A stretch of 64,000 nucleotides of DNA from Pseudomonas sp. ATCC 13867 (GCF_000349845.1 NC_020829.1:3851001-3915000), one strand, 5' to 3'. Positions 37,150 through 47,254 are shown, numbered from the stretch's first letter. The notes: generated by a model not told the origin, from the sequence alone. Numbers and translations: made by a program.

Positions 37150-39336
37150 ATGCGCCGCCTGCTGTTCGCCCTCCTCCTGCTCCTGCCCCTCGGCACCCTG
37201 GCGGCCAACGCGCCGCCGAAGATCGGACTGGTGCTCTCCGGCGGCGCGGCCCGGGGCCTGGCGCACATCGGCGTACTCAAGGCACTGGACGAACAGGGCG
37301 TCCATGTCGACGCCATCGCCGGCACCAGCATGGGCGCAGTGATCGGCGGATTCTATGCGGCGGGCTACACACCCAAGGAGCTCGAAAAGCTGGCGCTGAC
37401 CCTGGACTGGCAGCAGGCGCTGTCCGACTCCCCGCCACGGGTCGACATGCCCTTCCGGCGCAAGCAGGACGACCGCGACTTCCTGGTGAAACAGAAACTC
37501 AGCTTCCGTGACGACGGTACCCTCGGCCTGCCGCTGGGCGCGATCCAGGGCCAGAACCTGTCGATGCTGCTGGAAAGCCTGCTGGTGCACACCAGCGACA
37601 CCCGCGATTTCGACAAGCTGGCCATCCCCTTCCGCGCAGTGGCCACCGACATCTCCACCGGCGAGAAAATAGTGTTCAGCAAAGGCCACCTGCCCCAGGC
37701 GATCCGCGCCAGCATGTCGATCCCGGCGGTGTTCGCCCCGGTGGACGTCAACGGCAAGCTGCTGGTGGACGGCGGCATGGTCGACAACATCCCGGTGGAT
37801 GTCGCGCGGCAGATGGGCGTCGACGTGGTGATCGCGGTGGACATCGGCAACCCGCTGCTGGACCGCAAGCAACTGACCTCGGTGGTGGACATGCTCAACC
37901 AGTCCGTCACCCTGATGACCCGCAAGAACTCCGAGGCGCAACTGGCCACCCTGAAATCCACCGACGTGCTGATCCAGCCACCGCTCAGCGGCTACAGCTC
38001 CGCCGACTTCGGCAAGGTGCCGCAACTGATCGACGCCGGCTACCGCGCCGCCACCATCCTCGCGCCGCGCCTGGCCAGCCTGCGCCAGAGCAGGGACGAA
38101 CACGCCGTGGCCCTGAACGAGGCGCGCACGCCCGGCGAACGCCAGCCGGTGATCAATCGCATCGAAGTGGAGAACAACTCCAAGGTCAGCGACGACGTCA
38201 TCCTCCACTACATCCGCCAGCCGCTGGGCGAACGCCTGGACCTGGAACGCCTGCAGCGCGACATGAGCACCCTCTACGGCCTGGACTACTTCGACCAGGT
38301 GCAGTACCGCGTGGTGCACCAGAAGGACGGCAACGCCCTGGTGATCCACGCCTACGGCAAGCGCGGCGGCACAGACTACCTGCGCCTGGGCCTGAACCTC
38401 TCCGACGACCTGCGCGGCGACAGCACCTTCAACGTCGGTGCCAGTTACCGCATGAATGGCATCAACCGCCTCGGCGCGGAATGGCTGACGCGCCTGCAGA
38501 TCGGCGACCACCAGGAACTCTACAGCGAGTTCTACCAGCCGCTGGACGTGGGCTCGCGCTACTTCGTCGCGCCCTTCCTGTTCAACGAGGCGCAGAACGT
38601 CGAAGCCACCGACGACGACGATCCCATCGCCGAATACCGCCTGGAGCGCTATGGCTACGGCCTCAATGTCGGCCGGCAGATCGCCAACAACGGCGAGATC
38701 CGCTTCGGCGTGGCCCAGGCCTACGGCAAGGCCGACGTCCGCGTGGGCGAACAGGACCTGCCCGACTTCAACTTCAACGAAGGCTACGCGGAGCTCAAGT
38801 ACTCCTTCGACACGATGGACAATGTCGACTTCCCCCGCGAAGGCGAAAACATCCAGGCCGCCTTCCGCGAACACACCCCCTCGCTGGGCGACGACGACCG
38901 CTACCGGCAGTGGGACATCCACCTGGACAAGGCACTGAGCAGCGGGCCGGACACCTTCGTGCTGGGCGGTGGCTACGGACGCACCCTCGACGATGCCGAG
39001 GTGGTGGTGTCGAGCTTCCTGCTCGGCGGCGCGCGGCAGCTCTCGGGCTTCCGCCAGGATGCCCTGGCCGGGCAGAACTACAGCCTCGGCCGGGTCATCT
39101 ACTACCGGCGCATGACCGAGCGCTCCTTCCTGCCGCTGGACTTCCCCTTCTACCTGGGCGGCAGCCTGGAACGCGGCCGGGTGTGGAACAACGACAACAG
39201 CTACGACACCGGCTACGTCAACGCCGGCAGCATCCTGATGGGCTTCGAGACGCCGCTCGGGCCGCTGTCCTTCAGCTACGGCCTGAACGACGCCAGCGAG
39301 CACGCGATGTACATCAACCTGGGACGGAATTTCTAA
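37150..39336 (+). CDS. plpD: PlpD-type patatin phospholipase, type Vd autotransporter
   Basis: A 728-residue outer-membrane protein, the same length as P. aeruginosa PlpD. It has a signal peptide (1-18), a patatin domain (about 24-215) with oxyanion GGAARG, nucleophile Ser60 in GTSMG and Asp207 in DGG forming the dyad, a POTRA domain (about 320-390), and a C-terminal beta-barrel of the BamA/TpsB kind ending in Phe. The patatin lipase is exported through its own barrel. Neighbours match PAO1 PA3337-PA3340. A REP element follows the stop. Confidence 0.96.
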   Translation: MRRLLFALLLLLPLGTLAANAPPKIGLVLSGGAARGLAHIGVLKALDEQGVHVDAIAGTSMGAVIGGFYAAGYTPKELEKLALTLDWQQALSDSPPRVDMPFRRKQDDRDFLVKQKLSFRDDGTLGLPLGAIQGQNLSMLLESLLVHTSDTRDFDKLAIPFRAVATDISTGEKIVFSKGHLPQAIRASMSIPAVFAPVDVNGKLLVDGGMVDNIPVDVARQMGVDVVIAVDIGNPLLDRKQLTSVVDMLNQSVTLMTRKNSEAQLATLKSTDVLIQPPLSGYSSADFGKVPQLIDAGYRAATILAPRLASLRQSRDEHAVALNEARTPGERQPVINRIEVENNSKVSDDVILHYIRQPLGERLDLERLQRDMSTLYGLDYFDQVQYRVVHQKDGNALVIHAYGKRGGTDYLRLGLNLSDDLRGDSTFNVGASYRMNGINRLGAEWLTRLQIGDHQELYSEFYQPLDVGSRYFVAPFLFNEAQNVEATDDDDPIAEYRLERYGYGLNVGRQIANNGEIRFGVAQAYGKADVRVGEQDLPDFNFNEGYAELKYSFDTMDNVDFPREGENIQAAFREHTPSLGDDDRYRQWDIHLDKALSSGPDTFVLGGGYGRTLDDAEVVVSSFLLGGARQLSGFRQDALAGQNYSLGRVIYYRRMTERSFLPLDFPFYLGGSLERGRVWNNDNSYDTGYVNAGSILMGFETPLGPLSFSYGLNDASEHAMYINLGRNF

Positions 39337-39362
39337 GCCCTGCTCGCCATCGGGCCCCGGCC

Positions 39363-39453
39363 TGTAGGAGCGAGCTTGCTCGCGAACGGTGGTTTGCCGG
39401 GTATCTCTGCGCCAGCCTGGATGCCCATGTTCGCGAGCAAGCTCGCTCCTGCA
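39363..39453. repeat. Pseudomonas REP pair (element 4)
   Basis: Inverted arms 39363-39387 and 39429-39453 of the TGTAGGAGCGAGCTTGCTCG family, 26 bases after the plpD stop. Confidence 0.92.
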
Positions 39454-39510
39454 AGGGAGGATTCGTCGCAGGACGCGCCGGAGGTATCCATCCGCCTTGT
39501 ACCGGGCGCT

Positions 39511-39570
39511 TGCAGGAGCGGACTCCGTCCGCGATTTGCCCCGCAGCGGCGTTGATCGCGGACGGAGTTG
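39511..39570. repeat. Second-type palindromic repeat
   Basis: A 14-bp perfect inverted repeat (39522-39535 with 39555-39568, ACTCCGTCCGCGAT) preceded by TGCAGGAGCGG. It differs from the REP unit above, and a diverged copy lies at 45023-45083. Confidence 0.8.
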
Positions 39571-39586
39571 CTCGATCAGCGCCCAT

Positions 39587-39612
39587 GAAAAAGCCCGGCA
39601 CGCGGCCGGGCT
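39587..39612 (-). terminator. Intrinsic terminator for the fimV-like gene
   Basis: An 8-bp stem (39592-39599 with 39605-39612). Read on the minus strand it is followed by five T, and it lies 19 bases after the fimV-like stop. It may also stop plpD transcripts from the other side. Confidence 0.85.
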
Positions 39613-39630
39613 CTTCCATTCATGCGTGGA

Positions 39631-41772
39631 TCAGGCAATCCGTGCCAGCAGCTCGCGCGCCTCGGCCTTGGCCTTGGAGTCGCCGCTCTCGATCACACGC
39701 TTGAGGATGCGGTAAGCCTCCTCCAGGTTGCCCCGATCGATGCAGGTCCGGGCCTCATCGAGGCTGGCCAGCAGCTCGTCATGCTCGTGCAGCTCGCTCT
39801 CGGGCAGCTCGAACACCAGGTCGACTTCCTTGGCCTGGCCGAACAGGCTGGCATGCTCGCCATCCAGCTCCAGCTCGGTGATTTCCGGCAGCTCGCGCAG
39901 GTTGCTGCGGAAATCGGCGGGAGCGGGTTGTTCGGCGGCCGGCGTGCTCTTGTTGCGTTGTGGCGTATCGACGGGATCGACGGAGTCCCAGTCCAGATCC
40001 AGCGACATGTCGCTGAGGTTCAGGGCGAAGTCCGGTTGCGCTTCACCCGCGTTGGACGCGGGCGTTGCGTCCAACGCCAGGTCATCCCAGTCGGTGAGGG
40101 TTTCACCCGTCGGGGCGACCGGGAGTTCCTCCCCGCGCTCGAGCATTGCCGGATAGCGCGACTTGATCTGGTCGATCGGCTTCTGGTCCCCGCCACGGGC
40201 CACCAGTTCGTGTTCCTGTTCATGGAAGCCGGCCAGGTCACCCAGCTCGGCGAGCACCAGCAACAGCTTCATGCGCAGCTCGCGACGTTCGGGCTCCCGG
40301 GCAACGGCCTTGCGCAGCATGTCGCGCGCCTGGTTGAAGCGGCCGTAGGCGATGTAGATGTCCGCCCCCTCCAGGCTGTCCGCACTGGCAGCCGGAAGAC
40401 GCGCCACCCCGGACTCCGGAGCCATCACCGGCGGTTGGGGACGCTGGATCGGCGCAGCCACGGGCGGCGGCACGGCACCGCCCGCCAGGGGTTTGGCCGG
40501 AGGCATCGCCGCTTGCACCTGGCGCCCGCCGATGTCCTTGAGCGGCGGCTCGTTACGCTTGCGGCGCATCAGCAGCAGCCCGGCCAGCAACGCACCGAGC
40601 GCGCCCACACCAAGCCACGGCCAGAAGTTGAACTGTGCGCCCCGGGCGTCGCTGGCAGGTGTCGCCGGCGTGGAAGCCGGTACCGCCTTGGGCGCCACCG
40701 GAACCGCCGGTGCGGCAGGCCCATCGCGGCGAGCCAGCTCGGCCTGCAGGCTCTGCACCTGCTGGTCGCGGCTTTCCAGGGCCTTCTGCAGCGCTTCCAA
40801 CTGCTTCTGCATGGCGTCCATGCGCTGGTTCAACTGGTCGCGCTGGGCGTTGCTCAGGGCGAGGTCTGCTTCGACCTTGGCCAGGTTGCCATCGACCGCC
40901 GGGGCGGCGGGTGCGGAGAAGGATGCCATTGCCGTATCACCGGCTGGCGGCGCGGAAAGCGTTGCCGGGGCGGAAACGTCGGTCTGGAGGTTCGACGATG
41001 CGGCATTCGCCGTGGCTGCCGCAGCGGCGGGCTGCGGCGCAGGAACATTGCCGTACCCTGCGAGCTGCTGGCCCTGGGGCAGGACCAGCGTCTGCCCGAC
41101 CTTCAGCCGGTGCGGGTCGCCATTGACGAAGGCTCGCGGGTTCAGTGCCAACAGGCTGTCCATCAGTTGTCTGTGCGACGCGCCGCTGCCGCTCAGGCGG
41201 GAAGCGATGCTCCACAGCGTATCGTTGCGCACGGTGGTGTAACGCCCCTCGCCCGCCGGGATGGGCGTGGCCGCAGGGGCGCTGCGAACCGGTTCGGCGC
41301 GCCAGCGGGGGGCTTCGGGAGTCCTGCGCTCGGGCAACGGGATACTGGCGGCGACCGAAGTGCGCGCACTGTTGTAATTCGGCGGATCGAGCAACACAGT
41401 GTACTCGCGCAACAGGCGCCCGTTGGGCCGCTCCACTTCCACCAGGAAGTTGAGGTACGGCTCGCGCACCGGCTGGGTGGACACCACCCTGATGTAGCTG
41501 CGTCCGGCGCGGATCACCGGGGTGAAGCGCAGGTTCTGCAGGAACATGAAGCGGTCGACACCGGCCTGTTCGAAGGCCGTGGGGCTCGCCAGGCGGGCGA
41601 TCAGTTCGTCGGAGGTCATGTCGCCTGTCTGCAGCAGGGCGATTTCCGCATCCAGCGGCTGGTTCAGCGACGAGTGCAGGGTGATCTCACCCAGGCCGAG
41701 AGCATTCGCATGAGCGGAAACAAACACAGAAAGCGCAGCGAGCGTCAGCGGAATTTTTGTTATTCGAGCCAT
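39631..41772 (-). CDS. FimV-like peptidoglycan-binding membrane protein
   Basis: A 713-residue protein with FimV architecture: signal peptide (to about ANA, residue 24), a periplasmic FimV N-terminal domain (LGLGEITLHSSLNQPLDAEI), a LysM domain (about 175-235, RYTTVRNDTLWSIASRL), a coiled coil (about 300-345), one membrane helix (FWPWLGVGALGALLAGLLLM) and a cytoplasmic part with a TPR-like C-terminal domain. It is shorter than FimV proper and corresponds in position to PAO1 PA3340. FimV proteins help type IV pilus and T2SS assembly and polar organisation. ATG 41772 is preferred; the open frame before it is promoter DNA. Confidence 0.9.
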   Translation of the reverse strand: MARITKIPLTLAALSVFVSAHANALGLGEITLHSSLNQPLDAEIALLQTGDMTSDELIARLASPTAFEQAGVDRFMFLQNLRFTPVIRAGRSYIRVVSTQPVREPYLNFLVEVERPNGRLLREYTVLLDPPNYNSARTSVAASIPLPERRTPEAPRWRAEPVRSAPAATPIPAGEGRYTTVRNDTLWSIASRLSGSGASHRQLMDSLLALNPRAFVNGDPHRLKVGQTLVLPQGQQLAGYGNVPAPQPAAAAATANAASSNLQTDVSAPATLSAPPAGDTAMASFSAPAAPAVDGNLAKVEADLALSNAQRDQLNQRMDAMQKQLEALQKALESRDQQVQSLQAELARRDGPAAPAVPVAPKAVPASTPATPASDARGAQFNFWPWLGVGALGALLAGLLLMRRKRNEPPLKDIGGRQVQAAMPPAKPLAGGAVPPPVAAPIQRPQPPVMAPESGVARLPAASADSLEGADIYIAYGRFNQARDMLRKAVAREPERRELRMKLLLVLAELGDLAGFHEQEHELVARGGDQKPIDQIKSRYPAMLERGEELPVAPTGETLTDWDDLALDATPASNAGEAQPDFALNLSDMSLDLDWDSVDPVDTPQRNKSTPAAEQPAPADFRSNLRELPEITELELDGEHASLFGQAKEVDLVFELPESELHEHDELLASLDEARTCIDRGNLEEAYRILKRVIESGDSKAKAEARELLARIA

Positions 41773-41923
41773 AACCCTACCCCTAGTCTGGGTCTGCCGG
41801 CCGTTCCCTGACCACCCGAAAGCAGCAGGTTCTACCTGTCCACATACTCGAATCGCCATGCCGGACGACAGACCGCACGCGCCCCACCACTGCACCTGAA
41901 AGGTACAGGCCGATTGATATCAG

Positions 41924-41952
41924 GGATTAGGTGGTCCAAGGGATTTGGTCAA
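41924..41952 (-). promoter_or_regulatory. Sigma70-type promoter for the fimV-like gene
   Basis: On the minus strand TTGACC (41952-41947), a 17-base spacer and TAATCC (41929-41924), about 150 bases before the ATG. The rest of the 295-base spacer (41773-42067) holds no gene I can support. Confidence 0.5.
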
Positions 41953-42067
41953 GACAAGTCGTCGGAAAACCGGCGAATGGTCCAGAGAAACTCACTGGGG
42001 GACTGGCGATTCCGCGAGAAAACGCCAGAAAAATGGCTATTTAGCCGAATAAAATGTGATGCACTTC

Positions 42068-42502
42068 TCAGTTTTTCTCCAAATTACTGAGAATCCGGCT
42101 AAGGAGCCGCTGACAGACGGCAATCTCGTCCTCGGTGATACCGCTGAGCACTTCATTGCGCACGGCAGCGGCAATGTTCTCGATATCGGTGATCAGGACA
42201 TCCGCCTTGGGCGTCAGGGCGATGCGCTTGGCGCGGCGGTCCTCGGCCACGGCCTGGCGACGAACCAGTCCCTGGGCTTCGAGGCCGTCGAGCAGACGGG
42301 CCAGGGTCGGACCCTCCACGCCGACGGATTGCGCGAGCTCGCGCTGGGTGGGCGCGGCGGCGTGGCGTGCCAGGTGCAGCAGCACCAGCCAGCGCGCCTG
42401 GGACAAACCGAGGTGGCTGAGCCGGCGGTCGAGTTCAGCCCGCCATGCACGCGAAGCCTGGGCCAGTTGGGTACCGAAGTAGTGCTTATCGTTGTCTGCC
42501 AT
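42068..42502 (-). CDS. MarR-family transcriptional regulator
   Basis: A 144-residue winged-helix regulator (LSQARWLVLLHLARH, TQRELAQSVGVEGPTLARLLDGLEAQGLVRR, wing EDRRAKRIALTPK). MarR proteins bind as dimers to palindromes and are often released by small phenolic ligands. A perfect palindrome overlapping its own probable -10 box (see 42538-42566) suggests autorepression. In PAO1 a MarR gene (PA3341) occupies the same place. Confidence 0.92.
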   Translation of the reverse strand: MADNDKHYFGTQLAQASRAWRAELDRRLSHLGLSQARWLVLLHLARHAAAPTQRELAQSVGVEGPTLARLLDGLEAQGLVRRQAVAEDRRAKRIALTPKADVLITDIENIAAAVRNEVLSGITEDEIAVCQRLLSRILSNLEKN

Positions 42503-42537
42503 TGTGTCGCAAAGTTCGGGCTAATTGATTTGACTAA

Positions 42538-42566
42538 TTATTAGCCAGCTAATCAAGCCCGTACAA
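42538..42566 (-). promoter_or_regulatory. marR promoter with overlapping palindromic operator
   Basis: On the minus strand TTGTAC (42566-42561), a 17-base spacer and TAATAA (42543-42538). The palindrome ATTAGC-CA-GCTAAT (42540-42553) covers the -10 box and spacer. A second related CTAAT-rich stretch lies at 42521-42539. The AT content of this short segment is striking in GC-rich surroundings. Confidence 0.6.
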
Positions 42567-42598
42567 TGACAGATTGTCGCAGGGTATGACGCAGCACT

Positions 42599-43615
42599 TC
42601 ACCATTTCGCATATTGGTCTTCTACGAATCCCCACAGATTGTCGATGCGCACCTCGGCCTCTCCCGCCGGTTTCAGCACGCCGCTGAAGCGCCCGAAGAT
42701 CTGCTTGAAGTTGCTCGCCAGCAGGCCCAGGTTGAGGCGCTCCTGGTGCAGGCCGTGGGCTTCGAAGCGCAGCTCGACCTGGCCGTCGTAGGAACCGATG
42801 GTCCAGGGCTGTAGCGGCTGGTCGCGGTCGAACTCGAAACGCACGGTATCGACCTTCACCAGCCGGCCATCGAGCCAGTAGCAGTTCTCGGTGAAACTGG
42901 TTTCATTGACCCCGCACGAGAGGTTCAGGCCGACGCGCCGTCCCTGCGCCTCGCCGGACAGGCAGGCCCAGTTCCAGAAGGTTTCGCGGCGCATGTAGCC
43001 GGCGGACCAGTCGTGGTGCGCGTAGGCATCCAGCGCACGCAGGTCGTAGTTGCCCAGCGCGCTGCGCACCTCGCCGTGGCAGTGCACGCCGGCCACCTTG
43101 CGCGCATAGACCCATCCGTTCACCGCCGCCGGGGTACACAGGCTCATGGGTTCGAAGGCTGGTTGCGCCTCGCTGAAACACGCGTCGATACGGGTGCCAT
43201 CGTCCAGTTCCACCAACAGGCGCTTCTCCAGTGGAGCCAAACCGTTCTCCAGGCGCAACAGGTTGCGGCCCTGGAGCAGCTCGCAGACGCCGTCGTTGGG
43301 CGCCTGCGAGAAGCGCGAGCCCTTGCCCAGCGGGCACTTGAACTGGCGTTCGATCATGCGCCCGCTTTCAGGGTGGTAGAGGTAGACGAAGCCGATGGAC
43401 AGCAGGCTCAGATCGGCCAGCGCGCAGCCGCCGATCAGCGTCGGGCTGATCAGGCCGAAGTACTGGAACTGATGGAAACTGCGCCACTTGCTCAGCGCGC
43501 CGAGACGACGCCCCATAGGGGAGCGGAAGTCGAAGTCGCGGTGGTTGATCGTCGCCGGGGTGGTGGAAAAGATGCCGTAGTGCGGTTGGCCGTTGGCCTG
43601 GATCAGCTGCTGCAT
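42599..43615 (-). CDS. DUF2804 family protein
   Basis: A 338-residue protein that I recognise as DUF2804: a Trp/His-rich, beta-strand-rich sequence with no signal peptide (HYGIFSTTPATINHRDFDFRSPMG, YAHHDWSAGYMRRETFWNWA, GVNETSFTENCYWLDGRLV). The family is related in fold to lipocalin-like or hydroxyneurosporene-synthase-like proteins; its function is unknown. Order recQ-cyclase-DUF2804-MarR matches PAO1 PA3344-PA3341. Confidence 0.85.
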   Translation of the reverse strand: MQQLIQANGQPHYGIFSTTPATINHRDFDFRSPMGRRLGALSKWRSFHQFQYFGLISPTLIGGCALADLSLLSIGFVYLYHPESGRMIERQFKCPLGKGSRFSQAPNDGVCELLQGRNLLRLENGLAPLEKRLLVELDDGTRIDACFSEAQPAFEPMSLCTPAAVNGWVYARKVAGVHCHGEVRSALGNYDLRALDAYAHHDWSAGYMRRETFWNWACLSGEAQGRRVGLNLSCGVNETSFTENCYWLDGRLVKVDTVRFEFDRDQPLQPWTIGSYDGQVELRFEAHGLHQERLNLGLLASNFKQIFGRFSGVLKPAGEAEVRIDNLWGFVEDQYAKW

Positions 43616-43631
43616 GGGCGCGGGCTCGGTG

Positions 43632-43664
43632 GCGGGGTCCGGCGCATCCTAGCACCGGCCCCGC
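43632..43664 (-). terminator. Hairpin between the cyclase and DUF2804 genes
   Basis: A GC-rich stem of about 10 bp with one bulged base (43632-43642 with 43655-43664). No T-run follows. It lies upstream of the DUF2804 ATG, so it may also be a leader structure. Confidence 0.3.
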
Positions 43665-43754
43665 GGGCGCCGCAGTCACGCACGGCGCCAGTGCGGGGGA
43701 CGGAATCGGCCATCAGGACGGGCCCCGCGCTGGGTGTACAACCGCTCAAGGCAT

Positions 43755-44912
43755 TCAGGCCACCACCTGATTGCGTCCGAATGCCTTGGCCTCGTACAAC
43801 GCCCGATCGGCGTGTTCATAGATGCTGCGCAGCGGGTGCCCGGTTTCCGGCCACAGGCAGGACACCCCGATGGACAGCGTCACTTCGTCCGCCGTCAGCG
43901 AGCCCTCGTGGGCGATGGCCAGCCCCTGCACCGCCTCGCGCAGCACTTCGGCGCGCTCCCTGGCCTCGCGCTCGCTGGCCCCGTAGAGCAGCACGGCAAA
44001 CTCTTCGCCGCCCAGGCGCACGGCCATGTCCAACGGCCGCCGGGCGCAGGCGGCAAGCACCTCGCCGATGCGTTGCAGCACGGTATCGCCAGCCTGGTGG
44101 CCGTAGCGGTCGTTGTAGGCCTTGAAGTGGTCGACGTCGCAGAGCAGCAGCGCCAGTCCCACGCTCTCGCGCTGCGCCTGGCGCCACAGGCGTTCCAGCT
44201 GGCGGTTGAAGCTACGGCGGTTGTGCAGGCCGGTGAGGCTGTCGTGCTCGGCCATCATCTTCAGCAGGCGGCTGATCAGGAAATGCTGGCGGGACTTGTA
44301 CTCCAGCAGGTAGCACCCCACGGCGCCGACCAGATTGCCGAACAGCAGGAACACCACGTTGCTGATCAGCTTGGGCAACGGCAGGGCGACATACAGCTCG
44401 AACCCCACGTACGCCAGCAGGATGACGAAGGCGCAGGCCACCGCCTCGGAAAAGCGCAAGCCGATCAGGAAGTAGGCGGCCATGCTGACCAGCAGCAATC
44501 CCTCGTAGGGATACGTCTGGTCCACGGTATGGGCGATGCCCGCCACGGCCGCTGCGCCGATGCCGACGCTGAGGATGCAGGCCAGGCTCAGCGGCACCAG
44601 CAGTTGGGTATGCCGGCGCTGCAGGATCAGCCCGCCGCAGACGGTCAGCAGCACCAGCACGCCGATGCGCACTGCGAGCATGTCCCAGTGTTCTGGAGTC
44701 CGGATGAGGAGAAAGTCGATGGCCGCCAGCGCCAGCCAGATCAGCACTCCGACGCTCAGCGCGGTGCGCTTGAGATCGAAGCTGTCTTCCAGCAGGTAGT
44801 GACGGTACTGGGTTTCGAGGTCGGGCTCGAAGCTCAGGCGGCGAAAGCCCCGGGAGAGCTGTTCGGCATAGGCATTGGAGCGGACGTCGTCCAGCCAGCT
44901 TTGTTGCGGCAC
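43755..44912 (-). CDS. hsbD: Membrane diguanylate cyclase, HsbD-like
   Basis: A 385-residue protein with five or six membrane helices (about 55-200) and a C-terminal GGDEF domain with an intact LGGEEF active site; the inhibitory site RPLD lies five residues before it. By gene order next to recQ it is the counterpart of PAO1 PA3343, HsbD, which feeds c-di-GMP into the HptB/HsbA surface-attachment pathway. The symbol rests on position more than sequence detail. GTG 44912 is chosen because AGAGG lies 5 bases upstream; ATG at 44948, 36 bases earlier, has no ribosome site. Confidence 0.85.
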   Translation of the reverse strand: MPQQSWLDDVRSNAYAEQLSRGFRRLSFEPDLETQYRHYLLEDSFDLKRTALSVGVLIWLALAAIDFLLIRTPEHWDMLAVRIGVLVLLTVCGGLILQRRHTQLLVPLSLACILSVGIGAAAVAGIAHTVDQTYPYEGLLLVSMAAYFLIGLRFSEAVACAFVILLAYVGFELYVALPLPKLISNVVFLLFGNLVGAVGCYLLEYKSRQHFLISRLLKMMAEHDSLTGLHNRRSFNRQLERLWRQAQRESVGLALLLCDVDHFKAYNDRYGHQAGDTVLQRIGEVLAACARRPLDMAVRLGGEEFAVLLYGASEREARERAEVLREAVQGLAIAHEGSLTADEVTLSIGVSCLWPETGHPLRSIYEHADRALYEAKAFGRNQVVA

Positions 44913-45022
44913 GTTCACCTCTTCTCGTGGAGGTCTAAGTGCCACCATAGCTGTTCGAGATGAGCGTCACAAGTTTGTCGTTTTGCCCCGTCACGAATAT
45001 GACGAAGCGGGGTGCGATGAAT

Positions 45023-45083
45023 GTACAAGCGGACTCCGTCCGCGATCAGCGCCGCTGCGGAACTCTTCGCGGGCAGAGTCCTA
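45023..45083. repeat. Imperfect palindrome related to the 39511 repeat
   Basis: Left arm GGACTCCGTCCGCGAT (45031-45046) is nearly identical to the arm at 39521-39535. The right arm (45066-45081) is diverged. It lies just downstream of recQ. Confidence 0.65.
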
Positions 45084-45106
45084 CGGAAAAGACAATAACG
45101 ACGCGA

Positions 45107-47254
45107 TCAGACTTCCAGCTCGGCCTGCAACGCGGCGCGCACACAGTGCAGCACTCCCAGCGGCACGCGGCCTTCGAACAGCTCGGCGATGGCATTCACC
45201 GGCGGCAGCTCGCCGTCCTCGTCGAGGAAGGCGTCCTGTACTTCGCCAAGCAGTTCCTCGGGCAGGTCCAGCGCCTGCTCCAGGGTCAGTTGCTGACGGC
45301 CGATGGCCTCGGCCAGCAGGCTGTAGACGTTCTTCTCGCTGCAATCGAGCTGGCGGGCGATCTGTGCCGGGGTCATGCCGGCGCGGGCCAGGGTCACCAG
45401 TTCATGGCGCAGGTCGGTGACCGGCGCCGGGGCGTCGGGCGCCGCCTCGGACTCGGTGAGCACGTCGAGGAAGGCCTGGCCGTAGCGTTCCAGCTTGCGC
45501 GCGCCGACGCCGCTGACCTGGGCCATCGCGGTGAGCGTGGTGGGCTGGCTGCGCAGCATCTCCAGCAGGGTCGCATCGGGGAAGATGACGTAGGGCGGCA
45601 CCGAGTGCTCCTGGGCCAACTTGCGCCGCAGGGTACGCAGGGCTTCCCACATCTCGCGCTCTTCCTGGCGTACCAGTTGGCTGGCCGGGCTGGCGCCGCC
45701 AGTGGAAGACGACGACTTGCTGCGCTGCGGCTTGGGATCGCGGCGCAGGGCCAGCGTCTCTTCGCCGCGCAGCAGCGGACGGCAGGCCTCGGTCAGGCGC
45801 AGGCCGTTGAAGCCGTCGACGTCCACATCGGCGAAGCCGCGGGCGACCAGTTGGCGGAACAGCGTGCGCCATTCGTCCTCGGCACGGGACTTGCCGATGC
45901 CGAATACCGCCAGGTGCTGGTGGCCGGCACTGCGGACCTTCTCGGTGTCCTTGCCCAGCAGCACGTCCACCAGGTGGCCGACGCCGTAGCGCTGGCCGCT
46001 GCGGTAGATCGCCGACAGGGCCTGGCGCGCCGGCTCGGTGGCGTCCCAGGTTTCCACGCCATCGACGCAGATATCGCAGTGGCCGCAAGGATCGGGCATC
46101 ACCTCGTCGAAGTAGGCCAGCAGCGCCTGGCGGCGGCAGCGGGTTTCCTCGCACAGCGCCAGCATGGCTTCGAGCTTGTGCCGTTCGACGCGCTTGTGGC
46201 GTTCGTCGCCCTCGGAGTTCTGCATCATCTGCCGCAGCAGCAACACGTCCTGCAGGCCGTAGGCCATCCAGGCGTCGGCGGGCAGGCCGTCACGGCCGGC
46301 GCGGCCGGTTTCCTGGTAGTACGCCTCCAGGCTCTTGGGCAGATCCAGGTGCGCGACGAAGCGCACGTTGGGTTTGTCGATGCCCATGCCAAAGGCGATG
46401 GTGGCGACCATGATCAGCCCTTCCTCGTTGAGGAAGCGCTTCTGGTGGAAGGCGCGCAGGTCGTTGGACAGCCCGGCGTGGTACGGCAGCGCCGGGAAGC
46501 CCTGGTTGGAGAGGAACTCGGCGACCTCCTCGACCTTCTTGCGCGACATGCAGTAGACGATGCCCGCGTCGCCGCGCCGCTCGGCGAGGAAGCCCAGCAA
46601 CTGCTTGCGCGGCTGCTCCTTGGGCACGATGCGGTAGAAGATGTTCGGCCGGTCGAAGCTGGAGAGGAACTGCTCGGCGTCCTGCAGGTGCAGGCGCTGG
46701 ATCATCTCCTCGCGGGTGCGCATGTCCGCCGTGGCGGTCAGGGCGATGCGCGGCACGTGCGGGAACAGCTCGGCGAGCTGGCCCAGTTGCAGGTATTCAG
46801 GACGGAAGTCGTGGCCCCATTGCGACACGCAGTGTGCTTCGTCGATGGCGAACAGGCCGATCTCCAGGCGCTGCAGGAAGGCCAGCATGCGCGGCTGCAC
46901 CAGGCGTTCCGGGGCCAGATAGAGCAGCTTGATCTCGCCGCGCTGCAGGCGGTCGGCGATCTCGCGCTGGGCCTCGGGGCTCAGCGAGGAGTTCAGCGCC
47001 GCCACCGGCACGCCCAGTTCGTCCAGCGTGGCGACCTGGTCTTCCATCAGTGCGATCAGCGGCGAGACCACCACCGTCAGCCCCTCGCGCAGCAGCGCCG
47101 GGACCTGGAAGCACAGCGACTTGCCGCCGCCGGTGGGCATCAGCACCAGCGCATCGCCGCCGCCGGCCACGCGCTCGATGATCCGCGCCTGATTGCCGCG
47201 GAAGGCGTCGTAACCGAAAACGTCTTTGAGGATGCGCTGGGCCTGATCGAGCAT
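45107..47254 (-). CDS. recQ: ATP-dependent DNA helicase RecQ
   Basis: A 715-residue 3'-5' helicase of recombination repair. Walker A PTGGGKS, DEAH box [16 protein letters not shown], motif VI-type [10 protein letters not shown], an RQC zinc site with cysteines around CRRQ and CGHCDIC, winged helix, and an HRDC domain (about 520-600, [17 protein letters not shown]). About 110 C-terminal residues beyond HRDC (helical, ending ALQAELEV) are characteristic of Pseudomonas-type RecQ. ATG 47254 has GGAG 6 bases upstream. Divergent from the yecA-like gene. Confidence 0.97.
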   Translation of the reverse strand: MLDQAQRILKDVFGYDAFRGNQARIIERVAGGGDALVLMPTGGGKSLCFQVPALLREGLTVVVSPLIALMEDQVATLDELGVPVAALNSSLSPEAQREIADRLQRGEIKLLYLAPERLVQPRMLAFLQRLEIGLFAIDEAHCVSQWGHDFRPEYLQLGQLAELFPHVPRIALTATADMRTREEMIQRLHLQDAEQFLSSFDRPNIFYRIVPKEQPRKQLLGFLAERRGDAGIVYCMSRKKVEEVAEFLSNQGFPALPYHAGLSNDLRAFHQKRFLNEEGLIMVATIAFGMGIDKPNVRFVAHLDLPKSLEAYYQETGRAGRDGLPADAWMAYGLQDVLLLRQMMQNSEGDERHKRVERHKLEAMLALCEETRCRRQALLAYFDEVMPDPCGHCDICVDGVETWDATEPARQALSAIYRSGQRYGVGHLVDVLLGKDTEKVRSAGHQHLAVFGIGKSRAEDEWRTLFRQLVARGFADVDVDGFNGLRLTEACRPLLRGEETLALRRDPKPQRSKSSSSTGGASPASQLVRQEEREMWEALRTLRRKLAQEHSVPPYVIFPDATLLEMLRSQPTTLTAMAQVSGVGARKLERYGQAFLDVLTESEAAPDAPAPVTDLRHELVTLARAGMTPAQIARQLDCSEKNVYSLLAEAIGRQQLTLEQALDLPEELLGEVQDAFLDEDGELPPVNAIAELFEGRVPLGVLHCVRAALQAELEV

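Noticed and set aside
36991..39303. A 770-codon open frame on the minus strand opposite plpD
   Set aside because: Antisense to a complete PlpD with conserved catalytic residues. The Val/Ala/His/Gln-rich composition is that of a shadow frame.
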